DNA from: Ananas comosus
Lineage: Eukaryota > Streptophyta > Magnoliopsida > Poales > Bromeliaceae
Assembly (NCBI RefSeq): GCF_001540865.1
Contig: NC_033628.1
Location: 1,736,001-1,800,000 of the forward strand
Direction: 5' to 3'
DNA: 64,000 nt
Of this stretch, positions 25,458 through 41,749 are shown in pieces. How positions within the stretch are numbered: position 1 is the stretch's first letter; every line of letters begins with the position of its first letter. The translations under genes and the position numbers were made by a program. The notes under the pieces are model-generated. The model saw only the letters and a program-made list of their open reading frames with translations. It had not been told where the DNA came from and ran no database searches.

Positions 25458-25794
25458 CCCGATCGAACCCTATTTCTCTCTCTCTCATACACCAAGAAGC
25501 CCCGATCGAGGACCACCGCCTCCCCCACCAGCAAACCGATCCCAAGACCAAATCTTTTCGGCCCGGCGATTCCACAAACCCGAAACCCTAGATCGCCGCC
25601 GCAGCGACCGCCCAAGAACAACCCTCGGGAGGTCGGATTCCGCGCAGAAAGCCTAGCTTCGCGACTCCTCCTTCCTCCGGCTCCGCGGCTTCATGAATCG
25701 GAGCCGAGCTCGCGGCGGATTGCGGGAGGGGGGCCGGAGGGGATCGGGCGGGGGAAGAAGAGCGGAGCGGATCGGATCGACGGGGATTAGGGTT

Positions 25795-25922
25795 TCGCAG
25801 AGATCGAAGACGAAGACGGAGACGAAGACGAAGACGACGAAGAAGGCGAAGAAAAGGGCGATGCGGGGATCGGCTTCCGAGCGCTCGAACCCTAGACGAG
25901 AGAGAGAGAGAGAGAGAGAGAG
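25795..25922. repeat. GA/CGAAGA repeats in the PP2A B'' leader region
   Basis: A (GACGAAGACGAA)-type repeat at about 25803-25855 and a (GA)n run at 25899-25922 lie 350-470 bp upstream of the ATG. On the gene's strand this is a CT-rich leader or core promoter, similar to that of the CIP7-like gene. Confidence 0.75.
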
Positions 25923-26039
25923 GAGCGTCGAAGGAAAAGCGAAAAGGAGTACTCGGACACCACCAATATAACAGCGAAAAATTGCCTCGAAAAGGCCAAA
26001 GCGCAAAGAGATAGAGGAGGAGCGTATCCTCACGGTATT

Positions 26040-26566
26040 TTATACGTACATGTATATATACATATAGATACGGATTATGGATTTATTTTTATAAAATTTC
26101 AAGGATACTCACTTCAATTTACCCCCTTCGGTTTAGCTAATTTTCACTTTATCAACTTATAGTTCAAAAAATTATATTTAAATTTAACTATCGTGTGACA
26201 AAAAATTACACTTAATATTTTGTTATTATGAAAAACTTACTTTGCTACCCTACTTGATATAGATTTTTTTTTCCATAAAAATCAAAACTAAAATTATAAA
26301 CCACATGATGTTAAGTATAATTGATTTTTTATAGAGGCGAATCAAAGATTATCTTATTTTCAAAGTACACTTGTATTTAAAATGTTCTTATAAATTTTGG
26401 TTTGATTTTTTATTTCAACCATTTTTTAAATTTAATGGCATGGTTTAAGTTTTCAACATAATTTAATTTTAATAGAGAAAACCAAACTTAACTAGGTTAC
26501 TATAATTTTTTATTTGTTTAAATAATTTTTTACAAAAAACTTATTTTTATAATATAATATTTTTTT
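26040..26566. other. AT-rich intergenic DNA
   Basis: I see no gene or organised repeat here. It forms the left part of the divergent spacer between PP2A B'' and VPS2.3. Confidence 0.6.
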
Positions 26567-26911
26567 GGCCAATTTGCATAAAAAATCCACTTATTTTGGG
26601 GTTTTGCAAAATCGGGCCACCTTTTTCCTTTTTGCAGATTCGGTCCGCTTTTTCCGCCGCCTGACCAAAATGCCCCTCCTATACAATAGCCTCCCGCGTA
26701 TTTCTTGACATACGTATACTCCCCTGCCGTACGGNGCGCTAGACCGTACGGCAGGGTAGTATACGTATGTCAAGAAATACGCGGGAGGCTATTGTATAGG
26801 AGGGGCATTTTGGTCAGGCGGCGGAAAAAGCGAACCGAATCTGCAAAAAGGAAAAAGGTGGCCCGATTTTGCAAAACCCCAAAATAAGTGGATTTTTTAT
26901 GCAAATTGGCC
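26567..26911. mobile_element. Near-perfect palindrome, 168-bp arms around a loop with one N
   Basis: Left arm 26567-26734 (starts GGCCAATTTGCATAAAAAAT) and right arm 26744-26911 are reverse complements with only a couple of visible mismatches: TACTCCCC against TACTACCC, and GGTCCGC against GGTTCGC. The loop of about 9 bp contains the unresolved base at 26735. Because the arms match, both strands show the same spurious 60-codon frame, which I do not call a gene. It is most likely a very young foldback MITE or an inverted-repeat small-RNA source. An assembly fold-back artefact is possible. Confidence 0.8.
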
Positions 26912-27129
26912 TATTTTTTTAAAGCCTATTAATAAAAAAAATTTTATAAGTTCCATGACAAAATATATCATTTTCTTGAGCCATGATACAGCTTACGAAC
27001 CAGGCGTCACATAAGCAACATAATACATCATATTACCAACATATTAGATGGAAATGTATTTTTTTGTGCGTAAAAAAATTCTGTGCACAAAGAAGTACAA
27101 TAATGTTGTCCAAAATATTTTTTAGGAAA

Positions 27130-27525
27130 ACATAAAAAAAAAACCCTGTGATTTTACATTTTTTTATTTTAGTACCTACAGTTTAAAGTGTATCAAGTTA
27201 GTATCATATGGTTTCTCACTTTATCACTTTAGTACCCTGTGGTTTATAGTGTATCAAGTTAGTACTCTGTGGTTTATTTTTGTATCAAGTTAGTACCATA
27301 TGGTTTTATTTTTATATCAAGTTAATACCCTGTGGTTTAAAATCACAGGGTACTAAAGTGATAAAATGCGAAACCATAGGGTACTAACTTAATACACTTT
27401 AAACCACATGGTACTAAAGTGAAAAAGTGCAAAACCACATGATACAAACTTGATACACTTTAAACCACGGGGTACTCAAGTAAAAAAAAAAAAAACGACA
27501 AGGGGGTATTTGAAGTTTTTTCTAT
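27130..27525. mobile_element. Foldback element built from repeated GTACCCTGTGGTTTA words
   Basis: The left half has at least five copies of a roughly 30-40-bp word, AGTAC(C/T)-TGTGGTTTA(T/A)AGTGTATCAAGTT. The right half has four inverse copies, AACTTGATACACTTTAAACC-(A/C)-GGGTACT. The centre is near 27332 (GGTTTAAAATCACAGGGTAC). The right end is AAGGGGGTATTTGAAGTTTT. A relative is at 40536-40895. Confidence 0.75.
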
Positions 27526-27599
27526 TTTTTATTTTTAAAAAATACATAATATTCTTCTTCCTCTCACCAACTATTTTGGTCAAATATAGCAGTTAAAAG

Positions 27600-28378
27600 G
27601 GCTTTTTTTCAATTTAGCCCCATGACAAATTTTTATTTAAAAAATAATCCTGTCAAAATTTAATTTGCAAAAATAGCCATGCCCCTGCCACGCAGGCGTC
27701 ACGTCAGCGCCATTTTAAAAATAGCCCCGTCAAAATTTAATTTGCAAAAATGGCCCTGCCCCTGCCACGCAGACGCCACGTCAGTGCCACGCTCGCAGGG
27801 CTGGGACCAGTGTGTTAAGTTGAACACGATGAACCATTCACCGTGTTTAAATACGATGAATCATTCACCGTGTTTCATATTTATATTCCTTTTCTTCTCT
27901 TTTAGGAATGTCAACGGGTAGGATTTGGATCAAGTTTTTAAAAATTCGAAATCGAATTCGAAAATCAAATTAAAATCCGAACACGAATCCGAGCCCGGCG
28001 GGTTTTAAAAATCCATACACATATCAATATATTAAAGTTATATGGGTATGGATTTTTAAAACCTACCGGGTTCGGGTTTTAATTTAATTTTTGGATTCGG
28101 ATTCGAGTTTTTGAAAATCCGATCCAAACCCGACCCGTTGACATTCCTAAAAGAGAAGGAAAAAAATATAAATATGAAACACGGTGAATTATTTACCATG
28201 TTTGAACACGAACATGGTAAATGATTCACCGTGTTCAACTTAACACACTGGCCCAGCACTGCCTGCGTGGCGTTGACGTAGTGACTGCGTGGCAGGGGCA
28301 GGATCATTTTTGCAAATTAAATTTTGACTGGGGTATTTTTAAAATAAAATTTTTCAGGGGGCCCAGTTAAAATTTGGT
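27600..28378. mobile_element. Compound foldback of about 780 bp
   Basis: Outer arms start near AATTTAGCCCC and end at GGGGGCCCAGTTAAAATT. Moving inward, both sides show CAAAATTTAATTTGCAAAAA, CCTGCCCCTGCCACGCAG, GTGTGTTAAGTTGAACACG, two ATTCACCGTGTT words and TTCTCTTTTAGGAATGTCAA in inverted order. The left arm alone carries a tandem duplication of about 70 bp (27650-27720 and 27721-27790). Confidence 0.75.
27904..28149. mobile_element. Inner 246-bp palindrome with AGGAATGTCAACGGGT ends
   Basis: It sits at the centre of the larger foldback. The left end AGGAATGTCAACGGGT pairs with ACCCGTTGACATTCCT. The arms contain GGATTTGGATC, TTCGAAATCGAATTCG and CCGGCGGGTTTTAAAAATCC with their inverses. 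Its ends match the element at 5990-6910, so it belongs to the same family. Confidence 0.75.
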
Positions 28379-28656
28379 TGATCACTATCGCCTGCACCTG
28401 ATGCATCCGTACATCGTGCACCACCCAATCTATCAACCGTTCATCCACTCTATGTCTCAATCTGCACCGTCCACTCAGTCCCCACCTACGAAGTGAACGG
28501 CTGATACATGCGCGGTTCACAATCCTAAATATGCACCGAGTACAGCCACTGGTTTCTGGCAGATCGTGGCCCTCTTTTCATTTTCCAAAGGGCGGGACGA
28601 CAAAGTTTTTGCGTGCACCGCGGTGTACGCACCATACACAAACAAAAAAAAAATAT

Positions 28657-29070
28657 AGGGTTAATTTCATACAAGTCATTGCAAACATAATGAATGATAA
28701 ATATATCTCTATAAAGTTCAACTTTCATATATTGTTTCTGTAAAAATTCTAATATTTTCAAATATGTCTCTCTGATTTGTTACTGATAGAGAATCATTAA
28801 AGAGCTATTTTTATTTTCAATTTTATCATTACAAATATATTCCTCCAAAAATCATAACAGTATAATATAAAAAAATAAAATATCAAAAACTAATTAGGAT
28901 TACATATTTAATCTATTGTTAACTAAATTTTTCTAATGAATTCTAACAGTAGGAATATATTTGAAAACATCATAATTTTTTGAAATAATTTTTTGAAGGA
29001 CAACATATAAAAGTTGAATTTTGTAGAGATATATTTGTCATTTACTATGTTTGTAAGGATCTATATATTT
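28657..29070. mobile_element. Family A foldback MITE, copy 4
   Basis: The left end is AGGGTTAATTTCATACAAGT, then GCAAACATAATGAATGATAA. The right arm has TATAAAAGTTGAATTTTGTA and ends TTTGTAAGGATCTATA. It lies about 400 bp upstream of the VPS2.3 ATG and so may touch its promoter. Confidence 0.75.
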
Positions 29071-29474
29071 TTTTACATGAGAAAATATTGGCTAAAAATC
29101 TCTTAATTCTTTTCGATTAAGAATTAAAAATTAAGAATCATAGAACACATTTAATAATCTAATTTTTAAAATTTAAAGCCTCTAATTTTAAGTCTACAAG
29201 AGCCCGGTGCATGGAATTTTTTCTCCGCGTTAACTACCGCTCACCTTCGTTTACTTCGCTCACGATATTTCTAATTATTAATTTTATTTATTATTTATTT
29301 ATTTGCGAGTTCACATTAGAAATATTTATTTATATATTTATTTACATATTATTATATCATATATTATTTTTCGATCAATATAAGCTTAATTTCTTAGAAT
29401 TAATCACATCATACCTCGATCTCTCTCCTCTCCATCTCTCGATCTCGATCTCGTTCCCGTTCTCTGGAGAAGAG

Positions 29475-32400
29475 ATGAGTCTATTTGCGAAGAAACCCAC
29501 CGCAAAAGGTACTAAATCTCATCTTTTTCAATGAATTATGCCCTAATTCTGGTAATTTCGACGTAATTTTTGCGTATTATTGATTCTGAAATCGTATTCA
29601 ATCCGAATTTGTTCGGTCGATGGTTAATTATGCCTTAATTTGCACCTTTTTTGGGAAAAAAATTAAGGGATTTTAGTTTTTGCATCATCGGATGACTTCA
29701 TTTGCGTGTTTTCGATTATTGGATTTAGTTTTTTGTTTATGTGTGTGATGAGATTTCAATTTGGTGCGAGTACAGAGGCGCTTCGGAGTAGTAAACGGGA
29801 GGTGTCGCATGCTACAAGAGGTATCAGATCACGAGTAGTTAATTTTAATTCGTTATTTCTGTTTTTTTTAAGTAGATTTAATTTGTTTTTGTTCATCTCT
29901 TTGATTTTAGAAGCATAACTTGTCATTAAAAAAAAAAAGAAAAAGCCTAGCATGAGTTACTTGTGCCCAATTAGTATTCATAATTGCTTTATAGGGCTGA
30001 ATCTCTAAGTTGGTTAGCTATTCAATCTTTACTATTTATATTTTTTGTTAAAAAATGCTGGATTCCTTAGTGCTGCTTCATTTGGAAAATTATGTTTTGA
30101 AACATTTGAGGTTATTGCTGGAAATGGATTCAATCATACAAATTATATGATGGTGTTTATTAGTGATTAATCTTTGTTTATGTTCAGTGCCGTAATTATG
30201 CGTTTGTCAAATTACAGGTATCGAGAGGGAGATTGGAGCCTTGCAGTTAGAGGTACATAAATGGAATGCCCTGTATTTTTGAAGTTATTCATTGTTTCTT
30301 TGCTGAATGTGAATTGATTGGCTAGAACTGAATTATGACTGCTTTGAGGCATGTTTCGAGGTGATGATATGTCGGTGTAAAATATTTTGCTTTTCAGATA
30401 TAGATAAAACTGATGCATCTGAGGATACTTGATAAATGTATATGGTTAGCATCGTTTATTGTAGAGAATGGACGGTGTTGACAAATATGGGTTAATCTTA
30501 GAAATCACCTGTGTAGAGGTCAAAAGATTCGAAACCATCCAGCAATCAAATATTCTTTTTGCGTAACTCAGTCTTTTTTCGTAAAAAAGACCGACATATA
30601 TGCCAAATGATTTGTTTTATAAAAGAATGCAAGCGCAGTGACTAGTTGTTGTCTTTTAGGCTCATCAAGGTTAACAGAAATTATTCTGTGTGAGATGGCT
30701 GAGAGAAACTTAAAGCATTATGATTCTTCAGAGATGCTGTTGGCGCATCTATTATCTCTAATTTGCTTTACATTTGCATTTGACAGGAAAAGAAGCTGGT
30801 TGCCGAGATAAAGAGGACTGCCAAAACTGGAAATGAGGTGTGTTTGATGATGATCATTTCCCTTGTAACTGTTTAGAGGTTACACCTTGAAACTTACCAT
30901 AATTTCAATAAAATATGTAGCTTGATTCTTACACTTACTTTTATATTCACAGGCTGCAACGAAAATTTTAGCCCGTCAGCTTGTTAGGTTAAGGCAGCAA
31001 ATTGCCAATTTGCAAGGAAATCGAGCCCAGATGCGGGGTATAGCAACCCATACACAGGTAGGCGCACAAAATTTTGTTAATATTTTCTATCATTGAATCT
31101 TGCTGACCTTACTAGAGTAAAATTTGCTTGTCAGGCAATGTATGCAAATACTGCAATGGCTACCGGCATGGCAGGTGCAAGTAAGGCTATGGGAGCTATG
31201 AATAAGGTCTTGCAAACCTAACTTTCAGAAATGACGAATTTTGATTAAGAGTTTTTCCATTACTTTGAAGTATTTTGTGGTGATCTGAATAAAACTGTTT
31301 ACTAGAAGTTCGAAAGTGTAAAAAAAATATTTGTCTTGTAATTTTTTTGCTGGAAATTGGTCATGCAATTGACGAGCACGTCATTATTAATGCAGCAAAT
31401 GGCACCTGCAAAGCAAATGAAGGTCATGCAAGAATTTCAAAAACAATCGGCACAACTAGATATGACGGTAAGGCTGAAAAATTTTCCATCAGTGTCTTTA
31501 CAAAACATTTAATCTGATGATATGAAGTTCTGCACACTATTTCTTGTGGGAGAGGTCCTTATGCAATGAATACTTATTTTTCTGTAGACCGAATTTCTTT
31601 TGTCCTGTTTGTTTCTCTGTAGCTTTTATAGAAATAAATAGATTGATTTTCCTCATTCACACTTATTTGTCAGACAGTTGGTGTTTTAGATGTTATAATT
31701 TCCAATTTTCTCTAATCCATTTATTCTCCAGTTATTTATATTCCAATTTATTTTGAAATTCACTATTTGGCTTCTAAAGTTGTCGCTCCTGTTCTTATAC
31801 CTTTCACAGAATGAGATGATGTCTGACTCCATCGACAATGTCTTAGATGATGACGAGGCCGAAGAGGAATCCGTGGAACTCACTAACCAGGTGTCTTACT
31901 GTTTCTTTTTTTGTAGTACCCTGTTCCTTGTATACAGAATGTATTGCTGATATTCAAATTTCCATTGAATATCAATTTCTTCTAACCATCTTTTCATGAC
32001 CTTTTTCTCATTAGGTCCTTGATGAAATTGGTGTTGATGTCGCATCACAGGTTTGTTTCTGCATTTTCTGATAGAATGGCTGCCATCGTCATTTCGTCTC
32101 TAATTTGTTGTAATGCTCGAATTGGCTTTGTTGCTTTGAAAACTTTTTGCAGCTGTCTTCTGCTCCCAAAGGAAAAATTGCAGGGAAGAAGGTTCAGATG
32201 GATGAAAGGTTTGAACCTCTAAATACTCTGTCTTTAATATCTTATATGTTTCTAATTCATGTTAGCTCTTTTGTTGTACATGTTAGTGTGTTATTAAAGC
32301 CTATGTTGATATAACCACATTCAAAATGAATAATCTACATAGTACTACTTCATCGGAACTGTCTATATCAGCGTCGCAAGTACAACATGAGAAGTCGACA

Positions 32401-33423
32401 TTTTGTGATTAATGACCATAAATTCTGTACAAAGCTCTTCTTCTTGCCAGATTACAACCCTCTTACGAACATCCTTCGTGATGTGAATTTTGCGTCGTTT
32501 CCTGACATTATGTGAGAATCAAGTTGGACCACTATTCCGTCAAATGAGACATTTTTTGGCCGGAGTAAAGGATCCCGATGAAACCTAGCTATTCTCGTTA
32601 TCCCGGAATAGCTTGGGATAAACTATCCCACCATTTTGGTGGAATAGTACTATTCCAAGGTTTAATTCCAAGCTTTATTAATATTATAAATTGAATTAAA
32701 GTAAATTATATATATATGATATATTATATATTACAATAAATTATTTTTATTATAAAAGTATTTATTGTACTAAATTAGTACATATTATTATTTGTACTTA
32801 AATATTATAATAAATTATTATAACAAATTATTCTTAAGTATCATAATAAATTTTTTATCAAATTCAACCATTAATCTTTTCTTTCACTATTCTCTTTTAT
32901 CCCCTAAAATTAACCAAACACGATTTAAATTATTTCTGAGAATAGCAACATTACACACCAAACACAAATTTACTTTTATTCCTGACTATCCCGGAATAGT
33001 AACTTATTTCATGAATAAAAATTTATCCCAATGTTTGTTATCCCCAAACCAAACGGCCCTTGTAGAGTCTTGCCCTGTTGCTCTTGTTTGACTTAAACAT
33101 ATTTAGTTGACGCATCCTAATATAATGAACTTATACTTTGATATATCCATGTTTTTTTTTTCAGTAGTTCCATAGAAAATGCAAATCAATCTAGGCTATC
33201 ACAGATTCACAATAGGTTTGCTGCAATATCTTGGATGATTAACAGATGATTATTGTATAGCGTTAAACTCATGATTAATAGATGATTACTGAGCAACATA
33301 CTATCAGTTTTTTACGTGATACATCAATAAGCAATTTTTTTGGCCCTGAATGACCAACATGGGATTTGCAGTTCGGAAATGGACGAGCTTGTGAAGAGGT
33401 TGGCTGGTCTGAAAAATCCATAA
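29475..33423 (+). CDS. VPS2.3: ESCRT-III subunit VPS2.3 / CHMP2B-type
   Basis: ESCRT-III core-type subunit: such proteins polymerise on endosomal membranes and drive vesicle formation in multivesicular bodies. Twelve exons join in phase to 229 residues: 29475-29508, 29776-29820, 30218-30252, 30787-30837, 30953-31057, 31135-31206, 31396-31467, 31810-31890, 32015-32050, 32153-32208, 33165-33215 and 33372-33423. The basic helical N-terminal half contains EIKRTAKTGNEAATKILARQ and VRLRQQIANLQGNRAQMRGI. An acidic stretch DDDEAEEESVELTNQ follows. The last residues, DELVKRLAGLKNP, form a MIM1-type motif that binds the VPS4 ATPase. NP at the end and the G/A-K-rich linker resemble VPS2.3 more than VPS2.2. 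A CT-rich leader precedes the ATG. Intron 10 (32209-33164) carries an AT-rich insertion. This is the only plus-strand gene seen. Confidence 0.95.
32565..33065. mobile_element. AT-rich insertion in VPS2.3 intron 10, probable MITE
   Basis: The left side has ATCCCGGAATAGCTTGGGAT, and the right side the partial inverse GACTATCCCGGAATAG plus TTATCCCCAAACCAAACGGC, a common plant hAT or PIF-type terminal word. The centre is almost pure A/T. The left terminus is not clear. Confidence 0.5.
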
Positions 33424-34232
33424 ATAGAGACCTGTTGATCCTGCGACTTCTGTTTCCGCACCTGTTTCCAATTAACGAGGTTTTATGTATTATAAAAGAA
33501 AATCAAAGATCCCTTGTACTTGAGAATAGTGATGTAAATAAATAGATTGAAAAGGATCATCTATTTTGTGCCTCAGTCGAATGAAATGTTAGTTGTTTGT
33601 CGACAGAGCTTCGTAGTTCCTCTTCAAGTTGAGAATGAAAAGCTATGGTTCTTATCGGAGGTACCAATGAATGTAATACTAACACCACGTTTCTAGGTTA
33701 ATAGTGTATAATAATGGTGTCAATCGTCGATTCGAATGCTTTATCACTAAAAACGATGCGAAAGCAAACTATTCTGTATACTTCTAGAGGTACTCTAGAT
33801 CTCTGTATGTGTATATATATTGAATTTTTAATTGAGCAAAGTAACGGAAACGGCGACGCTACCGCTTATCACATCCAAATGACAAACTAGTGTAGAACAC
33901 AGCTTATATTTGAATAAAATTCAATATAAACACCTGCCCAGGATAGCATCCACATCAAAGATCCTTCGAATGAGGTTAAAATGCCCCCTTCTTAGCATGT
34001 AAAACACAAAATAATCACAATGTTTGTTTCCACTGCAAGTCATACCTTACCAGTTTCGCACGTAATTTGGATCAATAAAATAAAGATATATGTTGCGTTA
34101 ACTATGCACGATTTTTAAGTCTCCAAGATGACAAAAGAATCACTTATATAGACTGCTGCTTATTATAGTCTTGCCGAAACTGGCGGCTGACCACCGATGA
34201 TTAGTTTATTACCCACCTCTCCTTTCGATTCC
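33424..34232. other. Convergent 3' region between VPS2.3 and the casein kinase gene
   Basis: The two genes end about 810 bp apart, tail to tail. The stretch should hold both 3' untranslated regions and poly(A) sites. AATAAA-like words are present (for example AATAAATAG near 33538 on plus). Overlap of the two transcripts is possible. Confidence 0.6.
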
Positions 34233-39004
<4,772 letters not shown>

Positions 39005-39099
39005 AGCAACCAAAATAACTCAAATTTCCGAATAAAAAAGAAAAGAAAAGGGAACTCCTTTCACCTACTAATCCACCACAGATCCCAATTCCAGTCCCA

Positions 39100-39740
39100 C
39101 CAAAACAAAAACGATGCCCTAGAATCGACAACCCTAATTCCGTCAAAAACCCTAGGAACCAATCCACATTACTGTGGAATCAAACTCCATTGCTCCGTAG
39201 GCGGTTGATCTGAATGTCGATTTTCTGCTCACCAAACACGACGGGCTAGAACCATGTCCATCAAAAACCCTAGAAACCAATCCACATTGCTGCAAAATCG
39301 AACTCGGATGCTCCGATCAATCTGAATGTTGGTTTTCCTCGCACCAAAAACGATGGGCTCGAAATCGACACCCCCGATTCCGTCAAAAACCCTGGGAACC
39401 AATCCAATTACCGCGGAATCGAACTCCGTTGCTCGGCAAACGATCGATCTGAATGTTTGATCCCGCTCTCACCAGAAAATTTTTTAACGATGCCCTAGCT
39501 ATCCACACAAACCAATTTCGCCAAAAAACCACTAGGAACCAATCCACATTGCCACGGAATCGAACTCCGTTGCTCCGAAAACGATCGATCTTGAATGTTT
39601 GATTCCCCTCTCACCAAAAACGATGCCCTAGATATCCACACCCCCAATTGCGCCACAAACCCTAGGAATCAATCCACATTGCCACGGAATCGAACTCGCT
39701 TGCTCCAAAGTCGATCGATCCGAACATCCAACGCCAAAAT
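39100..39740. repeat. Minisatellite, about five diverged units of 118-140 bp, just upstream of casein kinase
   Basis: The phrase CCTAGGAACCAATCCACATT or a close variant recurs at about 39151, 39269, 39391, 39531 and 39661. Each copy is followed by CGGAATCGAACTCCGTTGCT and GATCGATCTGAATGTT and then by CACCAAAAACGATGCCCTAG. The units are on the 5' side of the minus-strand kinase gene, starting about 100 bp from its ATG, so they may be transcribed as leader or intron. Confidence 0.85.
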
Positions 39741-39744
39741 TCAT

Positions 39745-40015
39745 CAAAAAGCACGAAGATTCGAACCCTCGAAGCTCCAATTCGGCATCGAAGTGGAGGA
39801 CCGGGTCTCGCCTCTCACCGATTTCGGAGAACGGAGGCGACAAGGGAGAGGATAAAATATATTTATATATTTATATAAAAAAAAGGGTGAATTTTTGGAT
39901 TTGGGGGCAAAAATTTTAATCGTCCTTTTTTCGATTATTATTATATTTTTTTTTGTTTTGAAAATTTGTTGTTAGGTTGTGGTGGTTGTGACTCAGTTAA
40001 ACATGCATTAAAAAG
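39745..40015. other. 5' flank of the casein kinase gene
   Basis: TATA-like AT runs occur at 39855-39880. Nothing else is recognised. Confidence 0.4.
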
Positions 40016-40085
40016 GATTAATTGCGTGTTTATCCCTACAGAGTGATAAAATTACATACAGTAATTTATCTCTACAGGCTGCAAA
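40016..40085. mobile_element. Fragment of the family A MITE
   Basis: GGATTAATTGCGTGTTTATC and CCCTACAG resemble one terminus of family A. The rest is missing or replaced. Confidence 0.35.
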
Positions 40086-40264
40086 TGGATCCGGGTTTGA
40101 CGGAGCTCCCGCCCGACCCGCCCCAAATAGGTGGGAGCCAAAATAATAATAATAATAATAATAATAATAATCCGCTAAGAAATGAAGCGAAAAATGGCAA
40201 CTTCTTTTTTTTCTTTAGTTTTTTTTTTATCTATCCCGATTATTCAAAATTTATTAAAATTATT

Positions 40265-40447
40265 AAAATTATGAAATAAAAAAAATTGATAAAAATACTC
40301 AACTTTAATTGGCCAATTAATCNAATAAAAAAAATTGATAAAAATTAATTCGTTCTCATCCGTCAAGAAAATGGGACGAAAGTAACATGGTTTGTGAATA
40401 TATATCTCTTTTGATTAATTGGCCAATTAAAGTTGAGTATTTTTATA
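40265..40447. repeat. Small foldback with one N
   Basis: TACTCAACTTTAATTGGCCA at about 40295 is mirrored by TGGCCAATTAAAGTTGAGTA near 40424, extending to arms of about 32 bp. A (A)nTTGATAAAAAT word is directly repeated on both sides of the N at 40323. Confidence 0.7.
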
Positions 40448-40535
40448 TAAAATGTTCATTCTACTCTTTAATAAATATTTTTTATTATATTTAAAATTAT
40501 TTACTAATTATAATATTTTTATTATAACTTTTAGA

Positions 40536-40895
40536 AAACATTTTAAATATCACTTTGTGGTTTCACACTTTCTTATTTTATCACCTTATTATGGTTTAAA
40601 ATGTATCAATTTAATTAGTGCCCTATAGTTTCTTTTTTTTTTTATTTATCAATTTCACTATTTTTTTTTCGTTAAATAAGTGACAAAATTAAAACTAAAG
40701 AATACTAAAATGAATATTCGATAAACGTAGGTGGGGTGTCTGAAGTTTTTTTGTATATAATTTAATAAAATATTAACGGAGAAGTTGACGAAAAGATAAA
40801 AATAAAACTATATGACACTAACTTGATACACTTTAAATCACAGGGTACTAAAGTAAGAAAGTGCGAAACTACAGAGGTGATATTTAAAGTTTACC
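40536..40895. mobile_element. MITE related to the 27130-27525 foldback
   Basis: The left end AAATATCACTTTGTGGTTTC pairs with the right end GAAACTACAGAGGTGATATT. Inside, ACTTGATACACTTTAAATCA and CAGGGTACTAAAGTAAGAAA match the inner words of the 27-kb element. The centre is different and AT-rich. Confidence 0.65.
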
Positions 40896-41749
40896 CTAAC
40901 TTTTATGCTATTCTGTGTGAACTATAAATTATAAGTTCAAAAAACATTTTAAAAAGTTATTTTTTATAAAGTCATAGCGGTCCGAATAGTTAAAACTTAA
41001 CGGTCAACTAACAACAATCAACTAATAGGAATATATTTGCATATTTTGGAGCTTTAGAGAAATATATTTGATAATTAAAAATTTCGAAAAATATATATAT
41101 AATTTTAAAACTTTATAGTAATACATATGAAATTATTACTAAACAAAATTGTATTAATTCTAATTTATTCAATAAAAATGTTGGATTGTTGTTTTAGTTC
41201 TGGTGCAAAACTTATTTTGCTGAATCGGGTAGACTCACGTAAATTAAATAAAATGTCAAATATGCAGTTAATTTTAATAACTCGGAGAAATATGGAGTTT
41301 TTTTTTGGGGTTTTTTTAGAGTAAGCATTTTTAAGTTATAATATAGATATATGTATTCATTCACATATAAAGTTTTTTTTGGACTTTTCAAGATAGCTTT
41401 TTTTTTTTTTGTTTCATATTCAAGTTAAAAATACAACTTGGTTTTTTTTTTAAAAAAAAAATTGAACTAAGTTCAAAATATTTTATTTTTCCAAAAAATT
41501 GGAGGCTAAATCATCTTAATTTTAAAGATACATGCATATGTGTATATTAGCGATTCACGATACCAACCAACTACGGCTAAGATACCAACTAACTACGAGA
41601 CGGTGGTAGTAACTTAATATTTTATCGTCTCGGTATTTCGAGATACCAATCAACTACCCATAACAGTAACTTCGTATTTTTTATCCTCGCTTTAAAAAAA
41701 TATATATTTTATCCAATAACTTAAAAAGAATATAAAAAAAAATCATGTC

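Noticed and set aside
25153..25656. Overlapping frames of 81-140 codons around the PP2A B'' first exon
   Set aside because: They are other-frame or opposite-strand readings of GC-rich leader and exon 1. Only the frame starting [20 protein letters not shown] matches the family and splices in phase.
26591..26887. Matching 60-codon frames on opposite strands
   Set aside because: They are the two arms of the palindrome read on each strand, not proteins.
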